In this document: positions 54,764-63,917 of the stretch, one piece after another
Numbering within the stretch: the stretch's first letter is position 1
How the letters are laid out: every line of letters begins with the position of its first letter
Source of the DNA: Clostridium tagluense
GTDB lineage: Bacteria; Bacillota; Clostridia; Clostridiales; Clostridiaceae
Length of the DNA stretch: 64,000 nt
Assembly (NCBI RefSeq): GCF_003865095.1
Contig: NZ_BHYK01000012.1
Span: forward strand, 1 to 64,000
Reading direction: 5' to 3'
Position numbers and translations under genes: made by a program
The notes under the pieces: generated by a model
Databases searched by the model: none
What the model was told of the DNA's origin: nothing
What the model saw: only the letters and a program-made list of their open reading frames with translations

Positions 54764-56146
54764 TTGAAATCCATAAGAACAAAGCTTGCTGGTAGTTACC
54801 TATTAGTAATACTAATTACAGTTATAATTGTAGAGGGATTTTTAATAGCAGGTACTAAAAAATACTATTACAAAAATTTAGAATCAAATCTATCAAATCA
54901 GTTAAAGTTATCTACTAGCTTTTATAATACATACTTAGCCTCAGCAGGCGTAAATGAAAATGTAACTAATAATGTAGACGTGTTTTATGAAAATATTAAT
55001 GCTGAAGTTCAAATTATAGATTTAAAGGGATTTGTTATTATGGATTCTCTAGGTTCAATACCAGTAGAAAAATTGGAAGGAAAGGATTTTAAAACAGCCT
55101 TAGATGGAGGACTTGGTAGCATAATTGATAGACAAAAATACGAAAATGAGGGGGTTATGACAGTAGCATATCCCTTATTTTATAATGGAAAAATAAATGG
55201 AGTATTGAGGTTTATAACTTCACTTAAGAAAATTGATGAGGATATTTATACTCTGTCTAGATTTTTCCTTATTACTGGTGGAATGGTTATTATATTATCA
55301 GGAATAGTAAGCCTCTTTATTTCTAATATAATAACTAAACCTATAAAAAAAATCATGGTAGGTGCGCAAAAAATGGCCAGTGGAAATTTCAATGAGAAAA
55401 TCAATATAAATTCAGATGATGAATTAGGACAACTAGCAAAAACCTTAAACTATATGACCGAAGAAATATTAAAAAATGAAAGGCTGAAGAATGAATTTAT
55501 TGCCTCTGTATCTCATGAACTAAGAACGCCACTGACATCTATTAAAGGATGGTCTATTGTATTAAATTCTAGTAAATTAGAAGATGAAGAAGAACTTAAA
55601 GAGGGGCTTTGTATTATAGAACAAGAATCTGATAGGTTAACTTTTTTAGTTGAAGATTTGTTAGATTTTTCTAAATTATCTTCAGGGAAAGTCTCTATAA
55701 AGAAGGATTTTATTGATTTAAAGGATATTTTAATGAATATAAAAATGCAGACTATGCCTAGAGCTTTGAAGGAAGACATTCAGCTAAAGCTAGAAATACA
55801 AGAAAATTTACCGAAAATATTTGTGGATAGAAATAGGTTAAAGCAAGTACTGATAAATATTTTAGATAATTCTTTTAAATTCACGCCTAATGGAGGAAAT
55901 GTAATTGTTAGGGCAAATTTAGAAGTTGAAAATATTATTATAAAAATAATAGATACAGGATGCGGTATACCAAAAGATGAATTACCAAGAGTAAAAGAAA
56001 AGTTTTTTAAAGGTGAAAATGCTAATTCTAAAAATGGTATAGGACTTTCGATATGCGATGAAATTATAAAGCTTCATGGGGGGGAACTCCAAATTAATAG
56101 TGTGATTGATGAGGGTACAGAAGTATGTATAATTATTCCAGTATAA
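54764..56146 (+). CDS. PhoR-like sensor histidine kinase
   Basis: The 460-aa protein has two membrane helices (about residues 10-29 and 166-190) with an external PAS/Cache-like sensor between them (about 30-165). A HAMP linker (about 191-243), the HisKA domain with His251 (SVSHELRTPLTS) and an ATPase domain (NILDNSFKFTPNGG, DTGCGIP, GIGLSICDE) follow. It should phosphorylate the preceding regulator. The signal is unknown. The lipoprotein gene 37 bases downstream may be part of the same transcript. Confidence 0.93.
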   Translation: MKSIRTKLAGSYLLVILITVIIVEGFLIAGTKKYYYKNLESNLSNQLKLSTSFYNTYLASAGVNENVTNNVDVFYENINAEVQIIDLKGFVIMDSLGSIPVEKLEGKDFKTALDGGLGSIIDRQKYENEGVMTVAYPLFYNGKINGVLRFITSLKKIDEDIYTLSRFFLITGGMVIILSGIVSLFISNIITKPIKKIMVGAQKMASGNFNEKININSDDELGQLAKTLNYMTEEILKNERLKNEFIASVSHELRTPLTSIKGWSIVLNSSKLEDEEELKEGLCIIEQESDRLTFLVEDLLDFSKLSSGKVSIKKDFIDLKDILMNIKMQTMPRALKEDIQLKLEIQENLPKIFVDRNRLKQVLINILDNSFKFTPNGGNVIVRANLEVENIIIKIIDTGCGIPKDELPRVKEKFFKGENANSKNGIGLSICDEIIKLHGGELQINSVIDEGTEVCIIIPV

Positions 56147-56183
56147 TTTGTGAATAATTAATACTGTGCAAGGGAGCAAAGTT

Positions 56184-57692
56184 ATGAAAAAAATATTATC
56201 TTTATTTATTTTAGTGTTAGTATTAATAAGTTTCACGGGCTGTAATGATGTTGATTTATCAACAACCAGCAGAGTAATACCACCTAAAGTAGCAATTCCA
56301 GTCCATGGGATTTGGAAGGTAGAAAGCTATGCCTTTTCAGCTATGTCTAAAATGGGAGAAGAGGGAGCGAAGGCGTGGATTGGAAAGAAGGCATATTTTA
56401 ATGAACAAAAAATTGTTCTTCCAGATGATAATTGTGAAAAGCCTGAATTTAAGATTAAAAGTGTAGACACAAATACATATTTGTACAATAACTATAAATC
56501 TTCCATGAAGAGTATGAATATAAATCAAAGTGAAATGAAGATTATTACTATTACTTCTAATAAAAACTATTTTAGAGATATTATAAAAATTGATGATAGC
56601 AGGATAATTATAATAAAGGATGGAGTATTTTTCTTTCTGTCAAAGCAATCTAATGAAAACAAAATAAGTGTAGATGACATTGGAAATGGAAAAAAATTAT
56701 CTTATAGAAAATTAGAACCCTATACAAAAGGAAATCAATCTGGACTTTTGTTAGGCTTAAAATACTATAAAAATGTTGATTATAAATTGCCTTATGTTAA
56801 TGAAAATAAAACTATATTGGAACCGGTATATAGAACATTATGGATTAGTTATGATGGTTCAGTAGAGCCCATATCCGAACTGCCGTTTTTATTTGTACCA
56901 AGGAGGACTGGGTTTTGGAAACTCCAAGTTAGCAGAGAGATTACTAATAATTATGGCGTGGATTCTCTGCTTGCAGCGCCCGTAGGCAAAGAAATAAAAA
57001 AAACTAGCATAAAAGTTAAAAATACAGATTTCTATGATTTTAAAAGTATTAATTTTGTGGGAAATGATTATGTGTGTTATGAGAGAGATATTGAAAGTGA
57101 TAAACAATCAAATGCATCTCATTTATTAGAGGTGGTTCCCTTGGATACAATATATACTGGGTCAGAAGTTCCAATTGTTGCATCAAAGGTATTAGGTGAA
57201 AAGGGAATAGAAGGTCTAAATTCTGGCGCAAAATCATATTTAAGAACTATTCTAAAAAAAGATAAAGAGATAGTAACTGACACTCCACTACCTACAAATT
57301 TTGGGATTTTTAGAAAGAATGGGAAATGGTTGTTGCGTGGAAGATTAAATTTTTCAGAACCAACGGTAAAAAATGAATATGCGGACTTTAATGTTCCTAT
57401 AGAAGCACCTGAAAACTTGGTAAACTATGATTCACTATTTCCATCTTGGGAGGTTATAAAGCAAAAGGTTCCTAGTGCATTAGATGCATATACCTCTCCT
57501 AATAAAGATATTGTAGTAGTGTTAACTAACTCAAAATTAGCGGTTTATGCTATAAAAGATAATATATTAGGTGCGGTTCCCTTAAAAGAGTTGCAACTTA
57601 AGAATTCGGAAGTGTCTGTTATGGCACAGTGGGCAACAGATGACTATGTTAAAATTTGGTCTGAAGATGTAAAGAAAGTTCAAGGCAAATAA
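56184..57692 (+). CDS. Lipoprotein of unknown function, 502 aa
   Basis: I chose the ATG at 56184, after an AGGGAG site. A GTG at 56166 is open but lies before that site. A lipoprotein signal peptide is present with the lipobox FTGC near residue 20, so the mature protein is anchored outside the membrane. The rest is a soluble, beta-rich domain with two partly similar halves (IWKVESYAF and FWKLQVSREI). It has no recognised motif. The position behind the two-component genes suggests an accessory sensor or a target. Confidence 0.75.
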   Translation: MKKILSLFILVLVLISFTGCNDVDLSTTSRVIPPKVAIPVHGIWKVESYAFSAMSKMGEEGAKAWIGKKAYFNEQKIVLPDDNCEKPEFKIKSVDTNTYLYNNYKSSMKSMNINQSEMKIITITSNKNYFRDIIKIDDSRIIIIKDGVFFFLSKQSNENKISVDDIGNGKKLSYRKLEPYTKGNQSGLLLGLKYYKNVDYKLPYVNENKTILEPVYRTLWISYDGSVEPISELPFLFVPRRTGFWKLQVSREITNNYGVDSLLAAPVGKEIKKTSIKVKNTDFYDFKSINFVGNDYVCYERDIESDKQSNASHLLEVVPLDTIYTGSEVPIVASKVLGEKGIEGLNSGAKSYLRTILKKDKEIVTDTPLPTNFGIFRKNGKWLLRGRLNFSEPTVKNEYADFNVPIEAPENLVNYDSLFPSWEVIKQKVPSALDAYTSPNKDIVVVLTNSKLAVYAIKDNILGAVPLKELQLKNSEVSVMAQWATDDYVKIWSEDVKKVQGK

Positions 57693-57711
57693 TATAAAGG
57701 AATTTCATAGG

Positions 57712-57741
57712 GTGGTCACATATGTATGTGTGATCACATTT
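57712..57741 (+). terminator. Probable terminator hairpin
   Basis: A stem of about 8-9 bp (TGGTCACA with TGTGATCA) ending in TTTTAT, 20 bases after the lipoprotein stop. Confidence 0.55.
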
Positions 57742-57777
57742 TATATATTAAGTTTATGAGATGGATTAGGAGGAAAT

Positions 57778-58620
57778 ATGCAGATTGAAATTATTAAATT
57801 TATACAATCTATAAAATCACCATTTTTGGATGTTTTTTTTCAAATAGTTACAATGACTGGAGAAGAGTATTTTTACATTATTGCAGCCGCTACAATATTT
57901 TGGTGTGTAAACAAAAAGTTTGGATATAAATTAGGCTTTGCATTACTTACAAGCACAATTGTAAACACCACGCTTAAAGATATAGTAAATTTAGCAAGAC
58001 CCATAGGTGTGTCTGGCATAAGCTCTTTGAGAGTAGAGACTGCTACAGGACAATCTTTTCCAAGTGGACATACTCAAGCTACTGCCATGTTTTGGGTCTC
58101 GTGGATTATTCAGGTGAAGAAAAAGTGGATGTATATAATGGGAATATTAGCTATTATATTAGTTGGAATTTCAAGATTATATCTTGGCGTACATTGGCCC
58201 ATAGATGTAATTGGCGGAATAGTAGTTGCGATTATATGGGTTTTTATATCCAATTATATTTTTGAATATGCCGAAACTACTGGGAGAAAATGGGCGTTAA
58301 TGATAATTGTTGTACCTATGCTTATTGGAATGATATATTTTAGAGAAAAAACTTATTATACAATATCAGGAACAGTGTTGGGTTTCTATATTGGATACAT
58401 TATAGAATCAAGGTATGTGAAGTATGATGTTAGAAATACTAGGTTAAAGCAAGGAATGAAATTGGTGTCTGGATTAACTATTCTCATAACATTAAAAAGT
58501 ATATTAAGGGTAATTTTGCCTATCAGCATATTTGCTGATTTCTTCAGATATTTTGTAATTGGATTGTGGATTACAGTCGGAGCACCCTCTATATTCAAAA
58601 GATTTGGTGGACATGTTTAA
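57778..58620 (+). CDS. PAP2-family membrane phosphatase
   Basis: The 280-aa protein has about six to eight membrane helices and the three PAP2 catalytic motifs: K67 to RP75 (KDIVNLARP), PSGH at residues 95-98, and SRLYLGVHWPID at 132-143. It dephosphorylates lipid phosphates such as phosphatidic acid or undecaprenyl diphosphate on the membrane. The latter activity would link it to cell-wall synthesis and bacitracin resistance. An AGGAGG site precedes the start. Confidence 0.92.
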   Translation: MQIEIIKFIQSIKSPFLDVFFQIVTMTGEEYFYIIAAATIFWCVNKKFGYKLGFALLTSTIVNTTLKDIVNLARPIGVSGISSLRVETATGQSFPSGHTQATAMFWVSWIIQVKKKWMYIMGILAIILVGISRLYLGVHWPIDVIGGIVVAIIWVFISNYIFEYAETTGRKWALMIIVVPMLIGMIYFREKTYYTISGTVLGFYIGYIIESRYVKYDVRNTRLKQGMKLVSGLTILITLKSILRVILPISIFADFFRYFVIGLWITVGAPSIFKRFGGHV

Positions 58621-58736
58621 GCATTATATTATTTAATATTGAAATTTAAATGCTTGTAGACAGGTTATAGAATATAGGCTAAACTTATTATAAGGACAGA
58701 GAAATAGAGCGTATTTTATAAAAAAGAGGTGCTAAT

Positions 58737-59942
58737 GTGAAATATCATAAAAATATGTTGAAAAAAGTATGTATCTTATTATTAATTTTAATATTAGAAA
58801 CAATTAATTTACATTTAATGTCAGTAGATGCATCAGCAATAGAACTAAATGGCAACTCAGTTATAGCATATAATGATTTAAATGTGGAAAAAACAGCATA
58901 TTCATTACAGGATTTAAATAGTATTTTAAAAAGTCAGTTAGCGCAAAGAGAGACAAGCTTTAACATAATTTACAAGGCTGATACCATCAATCTAAAAACT
59001 ATAATTGAAACTGATATTGATGAAATTTTAAAAGCTGATGATTATTTAGAAAGTTGCATAAAGTCATATCAATGTAGCTATAAAGGATATGAAAATGATG
59101 TTACAATAAATTTTACTTTTAGTTTTTATACCACAAAAATACAAGAGGATTATGTAAGTTTGCAAGTAACTGAAATCCTCAAAAATATAATAAAAGTTAG
59201 TATGAATGATGATCAAAAGGAAAAAGTAATTCATGATTATATTGTAGCACATGTAGCTTATGATACTACACTTAGTAGATTTAGTGCTTATGAAGCATTA
59301 AAAAATGGAACAACGGTGTGTAGTGGGTATGCACAATTAGCTTATAAAATGTTAAATGAGGTAGGCATTGAGACTAAAATAGTTTTAGGAAAAGGCAATG
59401 GTGAAGATCATGCCTGGAACTTAGTAAAGCTTAATAATATATGGTATCATTTAGATTGTACTTGGGATGATCCGGTACCAGATATTAAAGGTAGAGTACT
59501 TTATAATTATTTTAATTTAAATGATAAAAAGATTTCAGAGAATCATATATTTGAAAAATCAGACTATCCTGTAGCAAACCAAGTTTATAATGCTAGATTA
59601 CCAGTATTCGATGAAAAACAATTTGTGCAATGGAATAAAGTAGATAGTAATGCTGTGGTTATGTCCACAAAAGAATGGAATATTAACTTTAACAAGGAAA
59701 TTGATGAATTGAGTCTAAAGGATAAAGTATTTATATGTAGAGAAGGAGAAAACTCCAATTTTCCTATAACACTTCAGCTATCTGAAGATAAGAAAACTGT
59801 GAAAATTACTCATAATATACCCTTTGAACTTGGTAAAAATTATATCTTATACATAAGTAAGGATATGAGTGGCTTATATAATTATATAAATTTAAAAACT
59901 TCTCTGAAAATGGGTTTTAAAATTTCAAATCAGAAAAATTAA
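58737..59942 (+). CDS. Exported transglutaminase-like protein with SbsA Ig-like end
   Basis: The 401-aa protein starts at GTG after AGAGGTG and has an N-terminal signal or anchor segment (about residues 8-30). The central domain has the transglutaminase/protease triad: Cys195 (TVCSGYAQL), His225 (GEDHAWNL) and the Asp in HLDCTWDD near residue 240. The C-terminal 90 or so residues are an SbsA-type Ig-like domain, also present at the start of the L,D-transpeptidase in this window (with an LSEDKK signature in each). It acts outside the cell, probably cleaving or cross-linking proteins or peptidoglycan peptides. Confidence 0.87.
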   Translation: MKYHKNMLKKVCILLLILILETINLHLMSVDASAIELNGNSVIAYNDLNVEKTAYSLQDLNSILKSQLAQRETSFNIIYKADTINLKTIIETDIDEILKADDYLESCIKSYQCSYKGYENDVTINFTFSFYTTKIQEDYVSLQVTEILKNIIKVSMNDDQKEKVIHDYIVAHVAYDTTLSRFSAYEALKNGTTVCSGYAQLAYKMLNEVGIETKIVLGKGNGEDHAWNLVKLNNIWYHLDCTWDDPVPDIKGRVLYNYFNLNDKKISENHIFEKSDYPVANQVYNARLPVFDEKQFVQWNKVDSNAVVMSTKEWNINFNKEIDELSLKDKVFICREGENSNFPITLQLSEDKKTVKITHNIPFELGKNYILYISKDMSGLYNYINLKTSLKMGFKISNQKN

Positions 59943-60009
59943 TTCTTTGAATTAGTAAGTACAAGGTTTAAAATAGAAAATGAGATAATTTAAAAAGGAG
60001 TTGATAGAT

Positions 60010-60336
60010 ATGCCACAGTTAAAATTGCAAGGTGTGGAAGTAAATGATATTTGTAAAATTAGTATAGATATGTTACAAGAAATGCAAGAACTTCTTGAAT
60101 GCCCTAAAAATTATTTTACTTTTGAATGTGTTAGTTCAACATTTGTTATGGAAGGTGAAATAATAAAAACATATCCCACAGTAGAAGTCGCATGGTTTGA
60201 TAGAGGTCAAGAAATTCAGGATACTATGGCTAAAATAATTACAAAGTATATTCATTCGGCTGGGTATAAAGATGTGGACGTTATTTTCAGGATTTTAGAA
60301 GAAAAGCGATACTATGAAAATGGAGAGCATTTTTAG
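60010..60336 (+). CDS. DUF1904 family protein
   Basis: I chose the ATG at 60010, 9 bases after AAGGAG; the TTG at 60001 is too close. This gives a 108-aa protein that starts Met-Pro (MPQLKLQGVE). The Pro at position 2, exposed after Met removal, is a feature of the tautomerase-like fold and is conserved in DUF1904 proteins as far as I recall. No activity is known. It is a single gene with a 19-bp terminator. Confidence 0.82.
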   Translation: MPQLKLQGVEVNDICKISIDMLQEMQELLECPKNYFTFECVSSTFVMEGEIIKTYPTVEVAWFDRGQEIQDTMAKIITKYIHSAGYKDVDVIFRILEEKRYYENGEHF

Positions 60337-60350
60337 AATTAGACAAATAA

Positions 60351-60397
60351 AAACACTATTAACATTAATAGAGGATTAATGTTAATAGTGTTTTTTT
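60351..60397 (+). terminator. Intrinsic terminator, 19-bp perfect stem
   Basis: Bases 60351-60369 pair exactly with 60375-60393; a run of T follows. Confidence 0.9.
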
Positions 60398-60491
60398 AAA
60401 TCTATAGATTTTAAATTAATAAGTGAAATAGAATATAATTTTTAAAATAGCAAAACATATAAACATAAATATAGATAAGGGAGATGTTTTT

Positions 60492-60623
60492 ATGCCTAAA
60501 GATAGTCAACCTGACAATAAATTTTCTAGATTAGTTAAGAGTAACTATGATACTCCAATAACAAGAGAAACTGGAAAAAATCAAAATGCTACAACAAAAA
60601 AACAATCTGCTGACAGAAACTAA
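60492..60623 (+). CDS. Very small basic protein, 43 aa
   Basis: A 43-codon frame (MPKDSQPDNK to SADRN) follows AAGGGAGA and is closed directly by a strong terminator. It is Lys/Asn/Thr/Gln-rich, with no hydrophobic segment, and is probably disordered. It resembles the 34-aa gene at 4401 in size, composition and gene layout, though the sequences do not align clearly. Small disordered clostridial proteins of this kind are often made in spores, but nothing here proves that. Confidence 0.65.
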   Translation: MPKDSQPDNKFSRLVKSNYDTPITRETGKNQNATTKKQSADRN

Positions 60624-60663
60624 AAACAGAGCATATAAACTTTTGTTTATATGCTCTGTTTTT
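60622..60663 (+). terminator. Intrinsic terminator, 19-bp perfect stem
   Basis: Bases 60622-60640 pair exactly with 60645-60663, ending in TTTTT, overlapping the stop of the 43-aa gene. Confidence 0.9.
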
Positions 60664-60810
60664 AGTTTATAGGAAAATATAAAAGTAAAAGTAATTTAAC
60701 AAGTTTGTTCCTAGTTTTAAATTATATAATTTCCTAAGAAATAAAATAATATTGTGATAATTTATTGCATTATCTTAATATTATGTTAGAATTTATATAT
60801 ATATTTTTTA

Positions 60811-60876
60811 AAAAGCAGAAGGATTAATTTTGCTGTTGTTAATACTTTGAAGCTACAGCATACCTGTGGTTTTTTT
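60811..60876 (+). promoter_or_regulatory. Possible transcription attenuator before cysS
   Basis: CTACAG (60853-60858) can pair with CTGTGG (60864-60869), followed by seven T residues, as a weak terminator. TGCTGT (60831-60836) can pair with ACAGCA (60855-60860) instead and would block it. An AGAAGGA lies just before. No T-box core is present, so this is a different type of leader if it is functional. Confidence 0.4.
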
Positions 60877-60948
60877 ATATTTTTAATTATTGTGTGAGTT
60901 TGGGGAAGTCGTTTATACTATTGTACTATTTAAGAAGGAGTGAATATA

Positions 60949-62355
60949 TTGAGTTTTTACGTTTATAATACTTTGACTAGAAATAAAGATGAGTTTATAC
61001 CTTATAAAGAAGGTAAAGTTGGAATGTACACATGCGGACCTACAGTTTACAACTATGCACATATAGGTAATTTAAGGACATATATTTTTGAAGATGTGCT
61101 TAAAAAATCCTTAGAGTATGTAAATTATAAAGTCAAGCATGTAATGAATGTAACTGATGTAGGGCACCTTCAATCAGATGGAGATGAAGGCGAAGATAAG
61201 ATGGCCCTGGGAGCAAGTCGTGAGCATAAAACTGTGTGGGAAATCGCTAAGTTTTATGAAGATTCTTTTTTTGAAGATTGCAAAAAACTTAATATAAAAA
61301 GACCAACTATTGTATGTAGAGCCACAGATCATATTCAGGATATGATAGATTTAATAAAGAAACTTGAAGAAAAGGGCTATACTTATGTTTCTAATGGAAA
61401 TGTATATTTTGAAATTGATAAATTTGAGGATTACACTAAGCTTGCAAATATTAGTATTGATGAACTGAAAGCAGGAAGTAGAATAGAAATAGATCCTAAT
61501 AAGAAAAATCCACTTGATTTTGTATTATGGTTTACAAATTCTAAGTTTTCTAACCAAATTATGCAGTGGGAGTCACCCTGGGGTAGAGGATTTCCAGGCT
61601 GGCATTTAGAATGTTCGGCAATGTCTATTAAATATATTGGTGAATACTTAGATATTCATTGTGGAGGAATAGATCATATTGCTATACATCACACTAATGA
61701 AGTAGCTCAATCCGAAGGGGCGCTAGGACATAAATGGGTAAAATACTGGATGCATGCAGAGTTTCTAGTAGTAGATAGTGGTAAGATGTCAAAATCTACT
61801 GGTGATTTCTTAACGGTAGCAAAACTTGAGGAAGAAGGCTATACCCCTCTTGATTATAGATATTTCTGTCTTCAATCTAAATATAGAAAACAGTTAGTGT
61901 TTACTTTTGAGAGCTTAACTGATGCTAAGAAGGGACTTAAAAAACTTAAAGAGAGAATTTCCAGTGTTTTAATTTCTATTGATGAAAATGATATAGTAAA
62001 TGCTGAGAAAACTTCCGGTTACAAAGAAAAATTCGCAGTTTGTATCAGTGATGATTTAAACATAGCAAATGCTTTCACGGTACTTTTCGATGTTTTAAAA
62101 GACGATGAGCTTAATAATAAAGAAAAAGCTATACTTGTAGAAGATTTTGATAAGGTATTGTCATTAGATCTTATGACAACTCAAGATGTAGACTCAAATG
62201 TAGATGAGGAGCTTATAAATAAGCTTATAATTGAAAGAGCGCAGGCAAGGGCCAGTAAAAATTGGGCAAGAGCAGATGAGATAAGAAATGAATTTATAAC
62301 TATGAATATTGAACTTCTTGATACTAAAGAAGGAACAACTTGGAAAAAAAAATAA
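60949..62355 (+). CDS. cysS: Cysteinyl-tRNA synthetase
   Basis: I chose the TTG at 60949, 8 bases after AAGGAG; the GTG at 60940 overlaps that site. The 468-aa class I synthetase has CGPTVYNYAHIGN (zinc Cys and the HIGH-like motif), the zinc ligands around WHLECSAM and GGIDHIAIHHTNE, and KMSKS. The C-terminal helical anticodon-binding part ends in WARADEIRNE. It charges tRNA-Cys. The gene has its own 13-bp terminator. Confidence 0.96.
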   Translation: MSFYVYNTLTRNKDEFIPYKEGKVGMYTCGPTVYNYAHIGNLRTYIFEDVLKKSLEYVNYKVKHVMNVTDVGHLQSDGDEGEDKMALGASREHKTVWEIAKFYEDSFFEDCKKLNIKRPTIVCRATDHIQDMIDLIKKLEEKGYTYVSNGNVYFEIDKFEDYTKLANISIDELKAGSRIEIDPNKKNPLDFVLWFTNSKFSNQIMQWESPWGRGFPGWHLECSAMSIKYIGEYLDIHCGGIDHIAIHHTNEVAQSEGALGHKWVKYWMHAEFLVVDSGKMSKSTGDFLTVAKLEEEGYTPLDYRYFCLQSKYRKQLVFTFESLTDAKKGLKKLKERISSVLISIDENDIVNAEKTSGYKEKFAVCISDDLNIANAFTVLFDVLKDDELNNKEKAILVEDFDKVLSLDLMTTQDVDSNVDEELINKLIIERAQARASKNWARADEIRNEFITMNIELLDTKEGTTWKKK

Positions 62356-62367
62356 GTTCGAATTAGT

Positions 62368-62397
62368 AAAGTACCTATGAGAAATCATAGGTACTTT
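62368..62397 (+). terminator. Terminator of cysS
   Basis: A 13-bp perfect stem (AAAGTACCTATGA with its complement) with a GAAA loop, followed by ATTTTA. Confidence 0.82.
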
Positions 62398-62550
62398 ATT
62401 TTAGCTTAGGGTTAAGGCAATTTTAGTAAAGATAAAGATATATATAAGGTTGAATTAAATTAAATTACAATTTATAATAATTAAGAGATAGATTGTAAAT
62501 ATAATTCAGTTACATAAGATGTATATTATAAGTTGAAAGGAGTTATTTAA

Positions 62551-63204
62551 TTGACAAGTAAATTAATAATTGGGGGATTATTTTGTATAATATTTGTAAT
62601 GCATATGGTTTTTACTAAGAATGAATATAATAAGGGGCGCTGCTATACAAAACCATTTTTAATGCCATTACTTTCAATTTATTATATAGCAAGTGTAGCG
62701 CAAGTTAATAAATTCATTGTGATGGCATTAGTATTTGGTTTTATGGGTGATATGTTTTTAATGTGGCCGGAAATGAAAAACAATTTTGTATTAGGCCTGG
62801 TCGCTTTTCTTATAGGTCACCTTTGTTATGTTTTACTTTTTTTACAGGGCATTTCCTTTGTAAAAGATATACCAGTCTGGTTTTACCTTATTATCATAAT
62901 ATATATTATGGTCGCTTTCGTTGTAATGAAAAAATTGACAATGTATTTAGGCAATATGAAAATACCTACTTACATATATATGGCAGTTATTTTATTGATG
63001 AGCTTTGCTAGTTTAGCACGTATTTGGGTTATAGGTATGAGTATATGGTTTTTCCTTCCGTTTATTGGGTCATTATTGTTTTTATGTTCAGATGCTATGT
63101 TAGGATTTTACACTTTTAAGGGTAAATTTAAAAATGGAAATATATATATTATGCTAACTTATGTTTTAGCTCAATCATTAATTGTTGGCGGATATTTGTA
63201 CTAG
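62551..63204 (+). CDS. YhhN-family membrane protein (lysoplasmalogenase-like)
   Basis: The 217-aa protein starts at TTG, 8 bases after AAAGGAG, and has about eight membrane helices. The YhhN/TMEM86 signature is visible: YTKPFLMPLLSIYY, FGFMGDMFLMW and LIGHLCYVLLF, with conserved Asp and His in the membrane, and later FLCSDAMLGFY. The human member hydrolyses the vinyl-ether bond of lysoplasmalogens. Many clostridia contain plasmalogens, so a similar role is plausible but not proven. Confidence 0.85.
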   Translation: MTSKLIIGGLFCIIFVMHMVFTKNEYNKGRCYTKPFLMPLLSIYYIASVAQVNKFIVMALVFGFMGDMFLMWPEMKNNFVLGLVAFLIGHLCYVLLFLQGISFVKDIPVWFYLIIIIYIMVAFVVMKKLTMYLGNMKIPTYIYMAVILLMSFASLARIWVIGMSIWFFLPFIGSLLFLCSDAMLGFYTFKGKFKNGNIYIMLTYVLAQSLIVGGYLY

Positions 63205-63323
63205 ATGAAATTAATAAAAATATATGCAATTTATTATTTAAGGAGCTATTCTATCTCTATCCCTTGAAAATAGAGTAACTTTGCGTACATTTCAAATACC
63301 TAAAAGTTGAGCGGTTAATCGCT

Positions 63324-63533
63324 CTAGTATCCAATTACTTCAACTACAGACTCAAGTTTTAAACCTTTGATATCTATAGTCTTTTTGTCTAGCACACATT
63401 GAACTACACCAGACCTGTCTCTTATTATTAAAAAAGTTATTTTACCCATTTTTCTTATTTTGTGTATCCAACCTTGGATTTTCACCTTTTCCCCCATATG
63501 TCGATAAAGATTTTCTGTTAATAAACGTTCCAT
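63324..63533 (-). pseudogene. Truncated aspartyl-tRNA synthetase (N-terminal OB domain only)
   Basis: The 69 residues starting MERLLTENLYRHMGEKV match the N-terminal anticodon-binding OB fold of archaeal-type (AspRS2) aspartyl-tRNA synthetases (VKIQGWIHKIRKMGKI, LIIRDRSGVVQCV). Full enzymes have about 430 residues, so the whole class II catalytic domain is missing. The frame stops after VVEVIGY, and none of the remaining sequence is recognisable downstream. A strong GGAGG site and a complete Asp-type T-box leader precede it. It is most probably a deletion remnant, but it could be expressed as a small OB-fold protein. Confidence 0.8.
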
Positions 63534-63612
63534 AAATATGTCCTCCTTTTAAAATGTTTTTAATATTGTAGCATGGTAGATGATGATTTAATTGATATAG
63601 CTTATATCAATT

Positions 63613-63870
63613 AAAAAATCCCTGAGCATAAACATTGCTCAGGGACCAGAAATTCCCACGGTACCATCTTTGTTAATCATAAATAATTGATTCACTTTAT
63701 CCCTTTAATGGAGGAAACCGATACACTCTAATAACTCAGAAGTGAGATTTCAAATGCACAACATCGAGATGTCTTTCAGTATAATGATTCTTATTAGGTT
63801 TACACTATCCCTAACTCACTTAAAAGATTTCATCAACTTACTATTCTCATCATAGTTTTTACAATAATTG
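63613..63870 (-). ncRNA. T-box riboswitch (Asp specifier)
   Basis: On the minus strand the leader has the stem-I GAGTTAGGGATAGTG-type region and a specifier loop TGAAAGACATC with GAC (Asp) at 63771-63773. The T-box TGGTACCGTG is at 63657-63666, and a terminator with a 10-bp perfect stem (TCCCTGAGCA, 63619-63644) ends in a T-run. The specifier matches the aspartyl-tRNA synthetase fragment downstream. The leader looks intact although the gene is not. Confidence 0.88.
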
Positions 63871-63917
63871 CTATAAATTTTAATAATAACATTTTTGTTT
63901 ATAATTGTAAAGTGAAA

